Positions 6,359 through 13,910 of a stretch of 18,615 bases of DNA are shown piece by piece. The DNA lies in NCBI GenBank assembly GCA_023424395.1, contig JAFADY010000048.1, positions 1 to 18,615 on the forward strand. Direction: 5' to 3'. The position numbers and the translations under genes are program-made. A model generated the notes under the pieces. That model made no database searches, was not told where the DNA came from, and saw only the letters and a list, made by a program, of their open reading frames with translations. The DNA is from Bacteroidota bacterium (GTDB lineage Bacteria; Bacteroidota; Bacteroidia; Bacteroidales; Dysgonomonadaceae). The stretch's first letter is position 1. Each line of letters starts with the position of its first letter.

Positions 6359-7111
6359 TTATTTAGTGACCGTAATCCGACCATCGAGTACCGATGATAT
6401 TTGTTGGCCCCTACGGGTTTGTTCTCTCACGTAATCTATCATAATATCGCGAAGCGTGATGCCTGAATTAATGGTTTCCTGCGCATTTTTAAACGCATCC
6501 ATGCCGTTATTGCCTTCGGCTAAATAGTCGAGAGTAACAATTTTATATATTTTGTTTTCATCAATCGGGTTACCGTCAATTGTTGCGCTTTTTATTTTTC
6601 GGTTTTCTATTACGAGCTTCACGTTTTTAGAAATTCCGGATCCTCCCATGCGTGCGTAAGCTTTGAATATTTTGTTCAACTCCGAACCTTTTAAATCCAG
6701 AAAAGTGATGGTATTATCGAAAGAATAAATTTCGTACATATTGCCGACCGTTATTGGGCCCTCCGGCATGTTTGCCCGATGTCCGTTCAAGTTCATTACC
6801 GCAACATCCGCACCTCCGGGAATATGCTCATCGCCGTAGGCTTTCATTACATCCGACGTGAAATTTGTAAGTAAACTTTCCGGAAGATGATAATCCATTA
6901 ATTGAGTGGATGTTCCGATAACTTCGCTCATTTCTTCATCGAGAAGGGTTTTGTATTTACTTACGAGCGACTGCATTTTTGCATGTGGCTTATCATCTAA
7001 ACTTGCACTCATTTCCACAATTTTTCCGCTTACGGAAGTGATCTGATAACGCGATTTGCAGGAAATGAGGCCGATAGAAATAAGTACAATCAGTAAAAAC
7101 TTATGTTTCAT
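6359..7111 (-). CDS. Lipoprotein with 5'-nucleotidase C-terminal (substrate-binding) domain
   Basis: A 250-residue lipoprotein. The ATG at 7111 gives a type II signal peptide, MKHKFLLIVLISIGLISC, with the lipidated cysteine at residue 18. A TTG at 7147 would add 12 residues before the signal and is less likely. The rest matches the 5'-nucleotidase C-terminal domain: NLNGHRANMPEGPI corresponds to the N-x-G-x-R...G motif, YSFDNTI to the PF-x-N segment, and LAEGNNGMDAF to the late glycine-rich motif. In UshA this domain binds the nucleoside part of the substrate. As a separate lipoprotein it would tether or complete the metallophosphatase encoded next. It is the first gene of the three-gene unit, behind a good promoter. 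Confidence 0.9.
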   Translation of the reverse strand: MKHKFLLIVLISIGLISCKSRYQITSVSGKIVEMSASLDDKPHAKMQSLVSKYKTLLDEEMSEVIGTSTQLMDYHLPESLLTNFTSDVMKAYGDEHIPGGADVAVMNLNGHRANMPEGPITVGNMYEIYSFDNTITFLDLKGSELNKIFKAYARMGGSGISKNVKLVIENRKIKSATIDGNPIDENKIYKIVTLDYLAEGNNGMDAFKNAQETINSGITLRDIMIDYVREQTRRGQQISSVLDGRITVTK

Positions 7112-7144
7112 TGTTTGGCCTTGTATTCGTGATTTTTTATTTTT

Positions 7145-7175
7145 CAAAAATACGTTTTTTAAACCATCCTCGCAA
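7145..7175 (-). promoter_or_regulatory. Promoter of the split 5'-nucleotidase / GH3 operon
   Basis: On the minus strand TATTTTTG (7152-7145) matches TAnnTTTG exactly, and TTG (7175-7173) lies 20 bases upstream. Transcription would start near 7138 and give a leader of about 27 bases. Confidence 0.7.
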
Positions 7176-7213
7176 CCCTATTTTACGAAATTTGAATAAA
7201 TTTTATCCACTTA

Positions 7214-7243
7214 TTGTATTTTCAATATTTATTGCTACCTTTG
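7214..7243 (+). promoter_or_regulatory. rplS promoter
   Basis: TTG (7214-7216) and TACCTTTG (7236-7243) are separated by 19 bases, a textbook Bacteroidetes promoter. It implies a leader of roughly 80 bases before the rplS ATG at 7330, longer than elsewhere in the window, which leaves room for regulation of ribosomal protein synthesis. No defined leader structure was recognised. Confidence 0.75.
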
Positions 7244-7329
7244 CAACCGCTTTGCGCAATCTCTGTCGGGGAACTCTCGTTATATTGCGTTCGATTCAGT
7301 TAATAATTAACATAAAGCATTTATATACA

Positions 7330-7680
7330 ATGGATTTAATTAAAATTGCAGAAGATTCTTTCAAAACAGAAAAGAAAGAATTGCCCAAATTCAAAAGTGG
7401 GGACACTATAACGGTTGCATACCGCATTGTGGAGGGAAACAAAGAACGCATTCAGCAGTATCGCGGCGTGGTTATCAGTATATCGGGACATGGCGACAGC
7501 AAACGTTTCACCGTACGTAAAATGTCGGACAATATTGGTGTAGAACGTATTTTCCCGATGAATTCTCCTTTCATAGACAGCATTACGCTCAATAGCGAAG
7601 GTAAAGTTCGCAGAACAAAACTTTATTATCTGCGCGCGCTTCGCGGAAAAGCCGCCCGTATCAAAAAGAAAGTTTATTGA
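7330..7680 (+). CDS. rplS: 50S ribosomal protein L19
   Basis: A 116-residue protein that sits at the 30S-50S interface of the ribosome. It is recognisable along its whole length: MDLIKIAEDSF start, FKSGDTITVAYRIVEGNKER (21-40), the conserved QYRGVVIS (43-50), GVERIFPMNSPFI (70-82) and the basic end KVRRTKLYYLRALRGKAARIKKK. The frame is open upstream to 7111, but only the ATG at 7330 gives the standard L19 N-terminus, and the promoter lies after the earlier start. Single-gene unit closed by an intrinsic terminator. Confidence 0.98.
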   Translation: MDLIKIAEDSFKTEKKELPKFKSGDTITVAYRIVEGNKERIQQYRGVVISISGHGDSKRFTVRKMSDNIGVERIFPMNSPFIDSITLNSEGKVRRTKLYYLRALRGKAARIKKKVY

Positions 7681-7700
7681 TAGGAATTGAAAAAAATATC

Positions 7701-7732
7701 AAACGCTCCGGATTTTTTCGGAGCGTTTTTTT
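7701..7732 (+). terminator. Intrinsic terminator of rplS
   Basis: A perfect 10-bp stem AAACGCTCCG (7701-7710) / CGGAGCGTTT (7719-7728) with an 8-base loop, followed by a T tract to 7732. It begins 20 bases after the rplS stop codon. Confidence 0.93.
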
Positions 7733-7733
7733 G

Positions 7734-7741
7734 TAATTTTG
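7734..7741 (+). promoter_or_regulatory. recO -7 promoter element
   Basis: TAATTTTG matches TAnnTTTG exactly, 21 bases before the recO ATG and one base after the terminator T tract. The -33 position would fall inside the terminator stem and has no TTG, so support is from the -7 box alone. Confidence 0.5.
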
Positions 7742-7761
7742 TTTCAAAACCAAAAACAGGT

Positions 7762-8484
7762 ATGTACCACAAAACGCAAGGAATTGTTCTGAATAACGCC
7801 AATTACAACGACAAATATTCCATCGTGCATATTTTCACACGCGACTTTGGAAGAATTTCCTATTTGTTGCCGAAGTCGCGCAGCAAGAAATCCAAAACCA
7901 ATAACTTGTTGTTCTCGCCGCTCTCCATTTTAAATTTGGAAATAGAGCATTTGCCGCTTCGCGAAATTCAAAGGTTAAAAGAGGTGGAACGACAAGTCCT
8001 GTTGTATGAGATTGGTTCGGATGTTACTAAAGTTTCTCTCGTGTTTTTCTTGTCTGAGTTTTTATCTAAAGTTTTGCGGGAAACCGATAATAACGCGCTT
8101 CTTTTCGATTACCTGAAAAACTCCATCGAAACGCTTGAGGAATCGGGTAGGGGATTGGCTAATTTTCATTTAGCCTTTTTGTTGGGATTAACTAAATTCT
8201 TGGGAATCTATCCGAATTTAAAAAATTACCGGGAAGGTTATTATTTCGATATATTAAATGCCGAATATGTGGACAGAGAGCCATCTCACAACCATTACTT
8301 ACGAAGAGGCGAAAGCCAATATTTGGCGTTGTTAAGTAAAATGAACTTTCGCAACATGCATTTATTTAAAATGTCGCGAAGCGACAGGAATACAATCGTC
8401 GATAAACTTTTACAGTATTATCGGCTGCATTTATACGATTTTCATCGCTTAAAATCGTTGGATGTATTGAGAGAGATATTTTGA
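7762..8484 (+). CDS. recO: DNA repair protein RecO
   Basis: A 240-residue protein that loads RecA onto SSB-coated DNA and anneals strands in the RecFOR pathway. The N-terminal OB-fold is typical: MYHKTQGIVLNNANYNDKYSIVHIFTRDFGRISYLLP (1-37), a form of the family pattern 'GIVL-x-x-x-x-Y-x-D...V-x-x-T'. The rest is the helical C-terminal domain. No zinc-binding cysteine cluster is present, as in many Bacteroidetes RecO proteins. The frame is open upstream to 7687, but that start lies inside the rplS terminator; the ATG at 7762 fits the family N-terminus. It converges on the thiamine pyrophosphokinase gene with only 2 bases between stop codons. Confidence 0.9.
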   Translation: MYHKTQGIVLNNANYNDKYSIVHIFTRDFGRISYLLPKSRSKKSKTNNLLFSPLSILNLEIEHLPLREIQRLKEVERQVLLYEIGSDVTKVSLVFFLSEFLSKVLRETDNNALLFDYLKNSIETLEESGRGLANFHLAFLLGLTKFLGIYPNLKNYREGYYFDILNAEYVDREPSHNHYLRRGESQYLALLSKMNFRNMHLFKMSRSDRNTIVDKLLQYYRLHLYDFHRLKSLDVLREIF

Positions 8485-8486
8485 TG

Positions 8487-9107
8487 TTACTGCGGAAATA
8501 CCTGAAAAACAATAGTCTTACCTTCGGTATCAATGGTAAAACTGTTGCCGAGCGATTTGTTAAGCGTCCCTTGCCACCAATTGGTGAGAATTCGGTTGTC
8601 GATCGGGAATTCCAATCCCGAAACCGATACCGGTTTTTGCTCCATGCAAAAAAGAGATACTTTTTCTCCCTGAAAACTTTGAAACTCCGTTTTTGAATTC
8701 AGTGGCGTGAAAATACCGTAATCGGTAATCATTTTCACGCGGGCAATATCCATGTAATCAACCAAAAGCGAGATGTTTCCGATAGAATGGTCTTCTCTTT
8801 TACCTGTGGCGGCAACAATTGTTATATCTGTTTTCTTATTATCAACACAAAATTTTACTGATTTCGTCAAATCGTTTGTATCTTGTTCTGAAATGACATG
8901 CAATATATCCGCGAAGCGGATCTTATTTTCTTCGGAAATCGAATCGCAATCGCCCACAATAGCATCCGGGACGTAGCCGCGCGAAATAAAATCGTTTGCC
9001 GCTCCGTCGCAGCAAACGATATATGACGCGTTTTGTATAATTGACAGAGGAATCTTGTGGCAAGGGAAATTTCCATTTGCCACAATAACTGCCGAGATAT
9101 TATCCAT
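8487..9107 (-). CDS. Thiamine pyrophosphokinase
   Basis: A 206-residue enzyme that transfers pyrophosphate from ATP to thiamine to make thiamine pyrophosphate (TPP). Motifs in order are CCDGAAN (32-38), the metal-binding VGDCDS (51-56), EQDTNDLTK (74-82, the family DQxxTDxxK motif) and TGKREDH (101-107), followed by the C-terminal beta-sandwich with the thiamine-contacting region. The ATG directly follows the sucD stop (TAAATG), so the gene belongs to the sucC-sucD transcript. TPP is the cofactor of 2-oxoacid:ferredoxin oxidoreductase, whose genes begin at 18241. No TPP riboswitch is visible, and no thiamine transporter is next to it. Often named thiN or tnr3 in annotation. Confidence 0.92.
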   Translation of the reverse strand: MDNISAVIVANGNFPCHKIPLSIIQNASYIVCCDGAANDFISRGYVPDAIVGDCDSISEENKIRFADILHVISEQDTNDLTKSVKFCVDNKKTDITIVAATGKREDHSIGNISLLVDYMDIARVKMITDYGIFTPLNSKTEFQSFQGEKVSLFCMEQKPVSVSGLEFPIDNRILTNWWQGTLNKSLGNSFTIDTEGKTIVFQVFPQ

Positions 9108-9980
9108 TTACTTACCTAATTTCCCTTTCAACAAATGCGGAATTTCGCTCGGTTCTTTTGCCACCGGAACTCCAACGGCTTCGAACGCCGCAATTTTTTC
9201 GGCTGCCGTACCCGATCCACTCGAAATAATGGCGCCGGCATGTCCCATTTGTTTTCCGGGAGGCGCTTGTTGTCCGGCAATGAATACGGCAACGGGTTTT
9301 GATATGTGTTTGCGGATGTATTCTGCCGCACGCTCTTCGGCATCCCCTCCGATTTCGCCGATGAGTGCAATACTGTCGGTTTCAGGATCATTTTCAAACA
9401 TTTGCAACAATTCCTGATAATACAAACCCACAACCGGGTCTCCACCCACACCAATGGCGGTGGACTGCCCCATTCCGTTTTCTGTAAGGTTGTAAACCAC
9501 TTCGTAAGTAAGTGTTCCGCTTCGGCTGATAACGCCCGTACCTCCTTGTTTGAAAATCATTGACGGCATAATCCCCACGAGGCTTTTTTCCGGAGAAATT
9601 AATCCCGGACAGTTCGGCCCGATGAGGTTGGCGCCTTTTTTCTTGATAAAATTGTATGCTTCCACCACATCTAATGTGGGAACACCTTCGGTAATGCAAA
9701 CGATGAGTTTTACACCAGCGTCGGCAGCTTCCATCATAGCGTCTTTCGCAAAAGACGCGGGTACAAAAATGACGGATGTGTTAGCGCCTGTTTCGGTAAC
9801 GGCATCTTTTACCGTGTTAAAAACAGGTATTTCGTCCACGTATTCTCCTGCTTTTCCCGGTGATGTTCCGCCAACTACGTTAGTGCCGTAGGCTTTCATT
9901 TTTGAAGTGTGGAATCCGCCATCGCGGCCGGTAATTCCTTGGACGATTAATCGTGTATCTTTATTTATTAATATGCTCAT
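9108..9980 (-). CDS. sucD: Succinyl-CoA ligase (ADP/GDP-forming), alpha subunit
   Basis: A 290-residue subunit that binds CoA and carries the phosphohistidine. Together with SucC it interconverts succinyl-CoA and succinate with nucleotide phosphorylation. The N-terminal CoA-binding domain begins with LIVQGITGRDGGFHT (11-25), and GGTSPGKAGE follows. The active-site histidine is H247 in KQMGHAGAIIS. IGPNCPGLISP (120-130) and IGEIGGDAEE are typical. Length is the same as well-studied bacterial SucD. It is the second gene of sucC-sucD-TPK and is separated from sucC by a 79-base gap with short repeats. Confidence 0.98.
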   Translation of the reverse strand: MSILINKDTRLIVQGITGRDGGFHTSKMKAYGTNVVGGTSPGKAGEYVDEIPVFNTVKDAVTETGANTSVIFVPASFAKDAMMEAADAGVKLIVCITEGVPTLDVVEAYNFIKKKGANLIGPNCPGLISPEKSLVGIMPSMIFKQGGTGVISRSGTLTYEVVYNLTENGMGQSTAIGVGGDPVVGLYYQELLQMFENDPETDSIALIGEIGGDAEERAAEYIRKHISKPVAVFIAGQQAPPGKQMGHAGAIISSGSGTAAEKIAAFEAVGVPVAKEPSEIPHLLKGKLGK

Positions 9981-9994
9981 TTTTATAAGACTTA

Positions 9995-10019
9995 TAGACT
10001 GTTAGATTTTTAGACTGTT
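9995..10019. repeat. Tandem 9-bp repeats in the sucC-sucD gap
   Basis: TAGACTGTT occurs at 9995-10003 and again at 10011-10019, a 16-base period. Related fragments (ACTGCAAACTC, AACTGTCAAC) follow to about 10055. From memory, similar strings of TAGAC/CTGTT-like words occur between genes in several Bacteroidales genomes; this was not checked. Function unknown. Confidence 0.5.
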
Positions 10020-10059
10020 GGACGTTTGCTACTTAAACTGCAAACTCAAAACTGTCAAC

Positions 10060-11193
10060 TTATTTGGCTAATTCCACCGCTTTTTGTCCGGCTTCGCCCA
10101 TAGTTTCGGCCACGTGGAAGTGAGTACCCTGCAACAGAGCCCGGCCTTCTTTCTCGTTGGTTCCCGTAAGACGAATAACAATGGGAATATCGGTTTTTAT
10201 TTGTTTGAAAGCTTCGAGCAAGCCGTTGGCTACATCGTCGCAACGTGTAATCCCTCCGAAAATATTAATAAGAACCACCTTTACGTTTTTATCGCTCAAA
10301 AGCAACTTCATGGCTTCAATTACTTTCGTAGGATTTGAACTTCCGCCAATATCGAGAAAGTTGGCAGGATTTCCGCCGTAAAGTTTGATCATATCCATTG
10401 TGGCCATAGCCAATCCGGCGCCGTTAACCATACAACCGATCTCACCGCCGAGATTTACATAACTGAAGCCTTTGCTTTTGGCGTTTTGCTCTTTTTTCTC
10501 TTCTTCGGTAGGTTCGTTGAGAGCGGCTATTTTCGTATGACGAAACAATGCATTATCGTCGAAAGTCATTTTAGCGTCAATCGCCATAATATTTCCTTCT
10601 TTAGTGAGCACCAACGGATTGATCTCTGCCAACGATGCATCGCTCTCCACGAATAATTTGTACAACTTCTGAAAAATCACCGCTGCCTGACGAACAAGTT
10701 TCACGTCATCAAACAATTTAAAAGCCGCTTCGCGGGCAAGATAATCGGGAATGCCAAGTGAAGGATCGATAACGAATTTGTGTATTTTTTCAGGCGTTAC
10801 GCGAGCCACTTCTTCAATGTCCATACCACCTTCCTTGCTTAGCATCAAAATGGTTGATTTTGTGTTGCGGTCGATAACGTAGCTCACATAATACTCTTTT
10901 TCGATATTTACGGCCTGTCCGACAAGGATTCTGTCCACCGTAAAACCTTTAATATCCATTCCAAGAATAGCTGCCGCGTGTTTCCGCAACTCAATCTCGT
11001 CTCCGGCGAGCTTCACGCCTCCTGCTTTACCTCTTCCTCCCGTGTGAACCTGCGCCTTCACAATTACTTTTTGCGAATCCAGTTTCTGATAGGCTTTCAC
11101 CGCATCGTCCACAGAGCGGCAAACGATACTTTTATCCACAGGAAGTCCATACGATGCAAATATCTCTTTTGCCTGATATTCATGAATTTTCAT
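10060..11193 (-). CDS. sucC: Succinyl-CoA ligase (ADP-forming), beta subunit
   Basis: A 377-residue subunit with the nucleotide-binding ATP-grasp domain (about 1-235) and the ligase CoA domain (about 240-377). Key motifs are the start MKIHEYQAKEIFASYG, VKAQVHTGGRGKAGGVK (45-61) near the nucleotide site, the metal-binding EINPLVL (190-196) and AIDAKMTFDDNA (204-215), and the phosphate-loop region NIFGGITRCDD (310-320). It is first gene of the transcript leading to sucD and TPK. In anaerobic Bacteroidales this enzyme can run in the succinyl-CoA-forming or -using direction of a branched TCA/propionate pathway. No exact -7 box was found upstream. Confidence 0.98.
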   Translation of the reverse strand: MKIHEYQAKEIFASYGLPVDKSIVCRSVDDAVKAYQKLDSQKVIVKAQVHTGGRGKAGGVKLAGDEIELRKHAAAILGMDIKGFTVDRILVGQAVNIEKEYYVSYVIDRNTKSTILMLSKEGGMDIEEVARVTPEKIHKFVIDPSLGIPDYLAREAAFKLFDDVKLVRQAAVIFQKLYKLFVESDASLAEINPLVLTKEGNIMAIDAKMTFDDNALFRHTKIAALNEPTEEEKKEQNAKSKGFSYVNLGGEIGCMVNGAGLAMATMDMIKLYGGNPANFLDIGGSSNPTKVIEAMKLLLSDKNVKVVLINIFGGITRCDDVANGLLEAFKQIKTDIPIVIRLTGTNEKEGRALLQGTHFHVAETMGEAGQKAVELAK

Positions 11194-11308
11194 GGGCTTT
11201 TTATAATTTGTATTGTGATTATTTAAAAATTGTTGTAAAACTATGACTTTTTTCTGTAACTAAAAAATTCTGTTGTGTTAAAAAGAAACGCTCAATTATG
11301 TTAAATTG

Positions 11309-11325
11309 TTTAGTGGAACACTAAA
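11309..11325. promoter_or_regulatory. 17-bp palindrome between sucC and the TonB receptor
   Basis: TTTAGTG (11309-11315) and CACTAAA (11319-11325) are perfect inverted repeats around GAA. There is no T tract on the correct side for a terminator on either strand, so it looks more like a protein-binding site. It lies 116 bases from sucC and 121 from the receptor gene, so which side it serves is unknown. Confidence 0.45.
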
Positions 11326-11370
11326 AAATCGAGTAAGTTTTCATATAAATATGGTAGGTTTTAAGCTAAA

Positions 11371-11390
11371 AATCCCATTATTGTGGGATT
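11371..11390. promoter_or_regulatory. Operator-like inverted repeat at the TonB receptor promoter
   Basis: AATCCCA (11371-11377) / TGGGATT (11384-11390) are perfect 7-bp arms with a 6-base spacer. The right arm overlaps the predicted -33 TTG (11389-11391). This position suits a repressor or activator that controls the receptor operon, perhaps in response to iron. Confidence 0.5.
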
Positions 11391-11419
11391 GCCTTCAAAA
11401 CGCATTTGCCGTTCCTTTG
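11389..11419 (+). promoter_or_regulatory. TonB receptor promoter
   Basis: TTG (11389-11391) and TTCCTTTG (11412-11419), a one-mismatch -7 element, are 20 bases apart. The leader before the ATG at 11446 would be about 20 bases. Confidence 0.5.
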
Positions 11420-11445
11420 CATTCGAAAATTAAAGCAGAATACAA

Positions 11446-13854
11446 ATGACCCAATTTTTGAATAAAACCATTTTTCTTTCTCTTTTTATTTTACTCTCGC
11501 TCTCTCTTTTTTCGCAACGAAATACGGTGTTTAAAGGTGTTGTTCTCGATGATGCCCGTCAGCCGTTAACAGGGGCTACGGTATATTTCGAAGAGTTGGG
11601 AATTGGCGACGATACCGATATAAACGGTGTTTTTGAAATGAATAATATCCCTTCGGGGCAGCATAATGTGATAGTAAGTTTTATCGGGTTTGAACCGATA
11701 AACAGCGTAGTGAATTTTTCGGGTGCAGGAACACACGAACAGGAATTTCAACTGAAACCCGACGAAAGGGTTTTGTTGGAAGTAGAAGTTTTCGGGAAAC
11801 GGCGCGAGCGCCCCGAAAAAATGGAAGCGCTCACGCGCATACCGCTTCGGTTGGCTGAACAGGTGCAAAGTGTTTCGGTTATATCGCAGAAAATGCTTAC
11901 CGATCAAGGCGTTCTCACTTTGAACGATGCGGTGAGAAACGCTCCCGGCGTAGGGACTTTTGCCACATTCGGAAACACAACAGAGAGTTTAACTTCGCGC
12001 GGATATCGCGGAATTCCTGTGGTGAAAAACGGTGTGCGCATTCATTCCGATTTTCGCGGACAAGGTTTTTTAACCGATATGCAAGGCGTTGAAACCATTC
12101 AGATTTTACGAGGTTCTGCCGCTATCGCGCAAGGATTGGGGAACGATTTGGGGTCGGCAGGCGGAGTGGTGAATATCGCTACTAAAATGCCCAAATTTAT
12201 TGATTCGGGGAATATTGGAATACGAACCGGCAGTTGGGGGCACGTGCGCCCGACATACGACGTTCAGTTTGTCCTCGATAAACTGCAACGCACCGCTTTC
12301 CGTATTAACGGTACGTATGAACGTGCCGACAGTTATCGAAAACATGTTTCAAAAGACCGCTTCTACATCAATCCGTCTTTCGCATGGCGCCCCGATGAGA
12401 ATACGAAAATCACTTTGGAAATGGATTATATGCACGATTCGCGCACGCCCGACCAAGGAACGGTAAACCTGAGCGCTGATAGTGTGTTCAATGTTTTCGA
12501 TATGCCGAACGACCACTTCCTCGGTTTTTCCACAGACAAGCAAATTAACAACACCCTTACCTACATGGCTCACATTCAGCGCGAGCTCGGCAAAAAACTG
12601 AGTTTAAGGGCGGCTTACGCCGGATCGGATTTGATTTTAAGAAAAACAGGTTCGCACGCATCGCCGTTGAAAAACGCTTCGCGTACGGGAATGTATAACC
12701 TGCGCTCGCGTGCTTACAGTGGTAGCGAACGCAGTGATAAAAACGGCGTATTTCAAATAGACCTTATCGGTAAAGATATGTACACAGGCTCGGTGAAACA
12801 TACGTTTAACCTCGGCTTCGATTACCGATGGACAAACGTTTCTACCATTAACACGAATCAGGTAATTGTTGACACTATCGATGTATTACAACCCATACCC
12901 AATATTGCTCCGCAACTGAAATTGGTAAACGGCGATGCCGTTGCATCGCGCGATTATGCTTACGGTTTGCTGCTGCAAGAGGTAATGACGTTTAACAAAT
13001 ACCTGAAAGTATCGCTCGGGTTGAGGTATAGTCAAATGAGCGGTGTGAGCAACAATTCGGTTTCCACAAACGGCGGAAGCGTGTGGGATCCGCTTTTTGG
13101 CATCATTGTTACGCCATACAAGAATTTCAATATGTTCGCTTCGTACACCACAACCACATCGCTGCGTGGCGCGGGCAACTTGCTCCAAGATCAGGTAACG
13201 GCGGTTGGTCCTACGCGCGAAAAACAGTTTGAAACAGGATTTAAAAGCGAATGGTTCGATAACCGTTTGCGATTCAACGCCACATATTTCCATATCCTGA
13301 ACCACAATCTCACGTATGCCGCATTGGATGAGGCAGGAAACTCCACCGGATATTACATCAAGGCCGGAAATTTAAAGCGCGAAGGCGTTGAGTTGGAGCT
13401 CACAGGCAAGTTGCTGAAAAGTGTGGATGTGGTGTTGGGATATTCGTATTTGGATGCGGGGTACTACGACAGCCCTTATTACCACGAAGGTTCCGCCCCC
13501 ATGAACACCGCCAATCACACGGCGAACGGATGGTTTAATTATACCATATTCAATGGCTTTCTGCGAAATCTTTCTCTCGGATTGGGCGTGTACCACGTGG
13601 GAAAACGGCCGTTTGCCGAATACACCTATAAAGTGGTTCCCGGGCACAACGTTCAGCCGAACACCATGCCGTTTTTGGCCGATGCTTACACCACGTTAAA
13701 CGTTCAAATCGGTTATCGGTATAACAAGTATCAAGTACGTGTTTTTGTGAATAATATTCTCGATGCAACCGGTTACACGGCTTATTATAGGGGAGGTTAT
13801 CTCAATCCTACCGATCCGAGGAATGTTGCAGTAGCGGTTAATTATCAGTTTTAA
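11446..13854 (+). CDS. TonB-dependent siderophore-type receptor
   Basis: An 802-residue outer-membrane protein that imports a chelate, most likely a ferric siderophore, using energy from TonB-ExbBD. Signal peptide about 1-23 (MTQFLNKTIFL...LSLFSQ). Residues about 27-108 form the carboxypeptidase-D-like beta-sandwich common in Bacteroidetes receptors (FKGVVLDDARQPLTGATVYFEE ... FIGFEPI). The plug follows: VSVISQKMLTDQGVLTLNDAVRNAPGV (about 143-169) and the IQILRGSAAIAQGLG...AGGVVNIATK motif. The remainder is the 22-strand barrel and ends with a C-terminal phenylalanine (VAVNYQF), the usual assembly signal. The siderophore-receptor assignment rests on the plug motifs and on the PepSY-type neighbour 56 bases downstream. 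There is no SusD-like partner, which argues against a polysaccharide role. Substrate not known. Confidence 0.92.
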   Translation: MTQFLNKTIFLSLFILLSLSLFSQRNTVFKGVVLDDARQPLTGATVYFEELGIGDDTDINGVFEMNNIPSGQHNVIVSFIGFEPINSVVNFSGAGTHEQEFQLKPDERVLLEVEVFGKRRERPEKMEALTRIPLRLAEQVQSVSVISQKMLTDQGVLTLNDAVRNAPGVGTFATFGNTTESLTSRGYRGIPVVKNGVRIHSDFRGQGFLTDMQGVETIQILRGSAAIAQGLGNDLGSAGGVVNIATKMPKFIDSGNIGIRTGSWGHVRPTYDVQFVLDKLQRTAFRINGTYERADSYRKHVSKDRFYINPSFAWRPDENTKITLEMDYMHDSRTPDQGTVNLSADSVFNVFDMPNDHFLGFSTDKQINNTLTYMAHIQRELGKKLSLRAAYAGSDLILRKTGSHASPLKNASRTGMYNLRSRAYSGSERSDKNGVFQIDLIGKDMYTGSVKHTFNLGFDYRWTNVSTINTNQVIVDTIDVLQPIPNIAPQLKLVNGDAVASRDYAYGLLLQEVMTFNKYLKVSLGLRYSQMSGVSNNSVSTNGGSVWDPLFGIIVTPYKNFNMFASYTTTTSLRGAGNLLQDQVTAVGPTREKQFETGFKSEWFDNRLRFNATYFHILNHNLTYAALDEAGNSTGYYIKAGNLKREGVELELTGKLLKSVDVVLGYSYLDAGYYDSPYYHEGSAPMNTANHTANGWFNYTIFNGFLRNLSLGLGVYHVGKRPFAEYTYKVVPGHNVQPNTMPFLADAYTTLNVQIGYRYNKYQVRVFVNNILDATGYTAYYRGGYLNPTDPRNVAVAVNYQF

Positions 13855-13910
13855 GACTAAGGTCGGAGAATTAATCTTTTTCAATCTCCCATCAATCTCA
13901 ATTAAGTCAA

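Noticed and set aside
7111..7329. 73-codon N-terminal extension of rplS
   Set aside because: It precedes the predicted promoter and start of transcription, begins with TTG, and is not part of any L19 protein.
7687..7761. 25-codon N-terminal extension of recO
   Set aside because: It is translated from the rplS terminator region and does not match the RecO N-terminus, which begins at the ATG at 7762.
8487..9107. TPP riboswitch for the thiamine pyrophosphokinase gene
   Set aside because: The gene starts directly at the sucD stop codon, which leaves no space for a leader; no TPP-aptamer sequence was seen upstream of sucC.
11194..11280. sucC promoter (TAGTTTTA at 11243-11236, minus strand)
   Set aside because: The -7 match lacks the conserved final G and there is no TTG at the right distance, so I did not annotate it.
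12886..13305. 139-codon minus-strand frame inside the TonB receptor gene
   Set aside because: Antisense shadow of barrel-coding sequence with no homology that I recognise.
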